From Fragilaria crotonensis (taxonomy: Eukaryota; Bacillariophyta; Fragilariophyceae; Fragilariales; Fragilariaceae): a stretch of 29,787 nt of DNA. This document shows positions 29,770 to 29,787 of the stretch, in pieces (positions within the stretch are counted from its first letter, which is position 1; every line of letters begins with the position of its first letter). The translations under genes were made by a program, and so were the position numbers. The DNA is taken from contig JAKSYS010000728.1 in assembly GCA_022925895.1 (NCBI GenBank), positions 1 through 29,787 of the forward strand, in the 5' to 3' direction. The notes below the pieces were generated by a model, which searched no databases, was not told the DNA's origin, and saw nothing but the letters and a program-made list of their open reading frames with translations.

Positions 29770-29787
29770 TGAGTAGTTTATGTGGCA

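Noticed and set aside
1..29787. CRISPR arrays, tRNA or rRNA genes, bacterial operon signals
   Set aside because: No evenly spaced repeats with unique spacers, no cloverleaf or rRNA sequence recognised by eye, and gene structure is eukaryotic.

Overview
The window looks like nuclear DNA from a eukaryotic alga, most likely a pennate diatom. The evidence is long intron-less genes separated by kilobases of gene-poor, repeat-rich DNA, an SPX-domain major facilitator of the plant/stramenopile type, Golgi-type GT8 glycosyltransferases with a single N-terminal anchor, a secreted Lys/Ser/Gly-rich protein resembling diatom silica-associated proteins, and decayed LINE-like and DDE elements. The species cannot be fixed from sequence alone.

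Layout. 1-805 (-) is the 5' part of a secreted silaffin-like gene running off the left edge. 1767-4017 (-) is an SPX-MFS transporter gene broken by one extra base. 4018-6590 is gene-poor and holds a decayed coding remnant (4621-5118). 6658-9135 (+) encodes a GT8 enzyme with two complete tandem catalytic domains. Two decayed mobile elements follow: a 5'-truncated LINE-like retroelement (9205-10781, +) and a DDE transposase-like gene with three in-frame TGA codons (11142-14338, -). Next comes the 3' end of another SPX-MFS copy (14570-14888, -). About 15.3-20.2 kb is a long stretch without recognisable genes and strongly depleted in CpG. It ends sharply at a GTAC-dense island. 21553-23346 (+) is a second GT8 gene, followed by a heavily deleted SPX-MFS copy (23490-24060, -). 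24.1-25.6 kb carries several families of short direct and inverted repeats. 25724-27346 (+) is a third GT8 gene, convergent at 121 bp with an intact SPX-MFS gene (27468-29717, -).

The main pattern is a two-gene convergent module, GT8 -> <- SPX-MFS, present at least three times. It is complete on the right, has a wrecked transporter in the middle, and in the left copy appears to have been split by about 5.4 kb of mobile-element DNA. A further SPX-MFS copy without a GT8 partner lies at the left. Homology between the two right modules continues across the non-coding convergent junction, so the pair was duplicated as a unit. Within the GT8 genes a 168-bp (56-residue) stem repeat varies in number, and the double-domain enzyme is a 1101-bp duplication of one stem unit plus one catalytic domain. 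A possible link, purely inferred, is that Golgi glycosylation releases phosphate which an SPX-regulated carrier could retrieve. Lumenal proteins such as the silaffin-like product would be natural clients.
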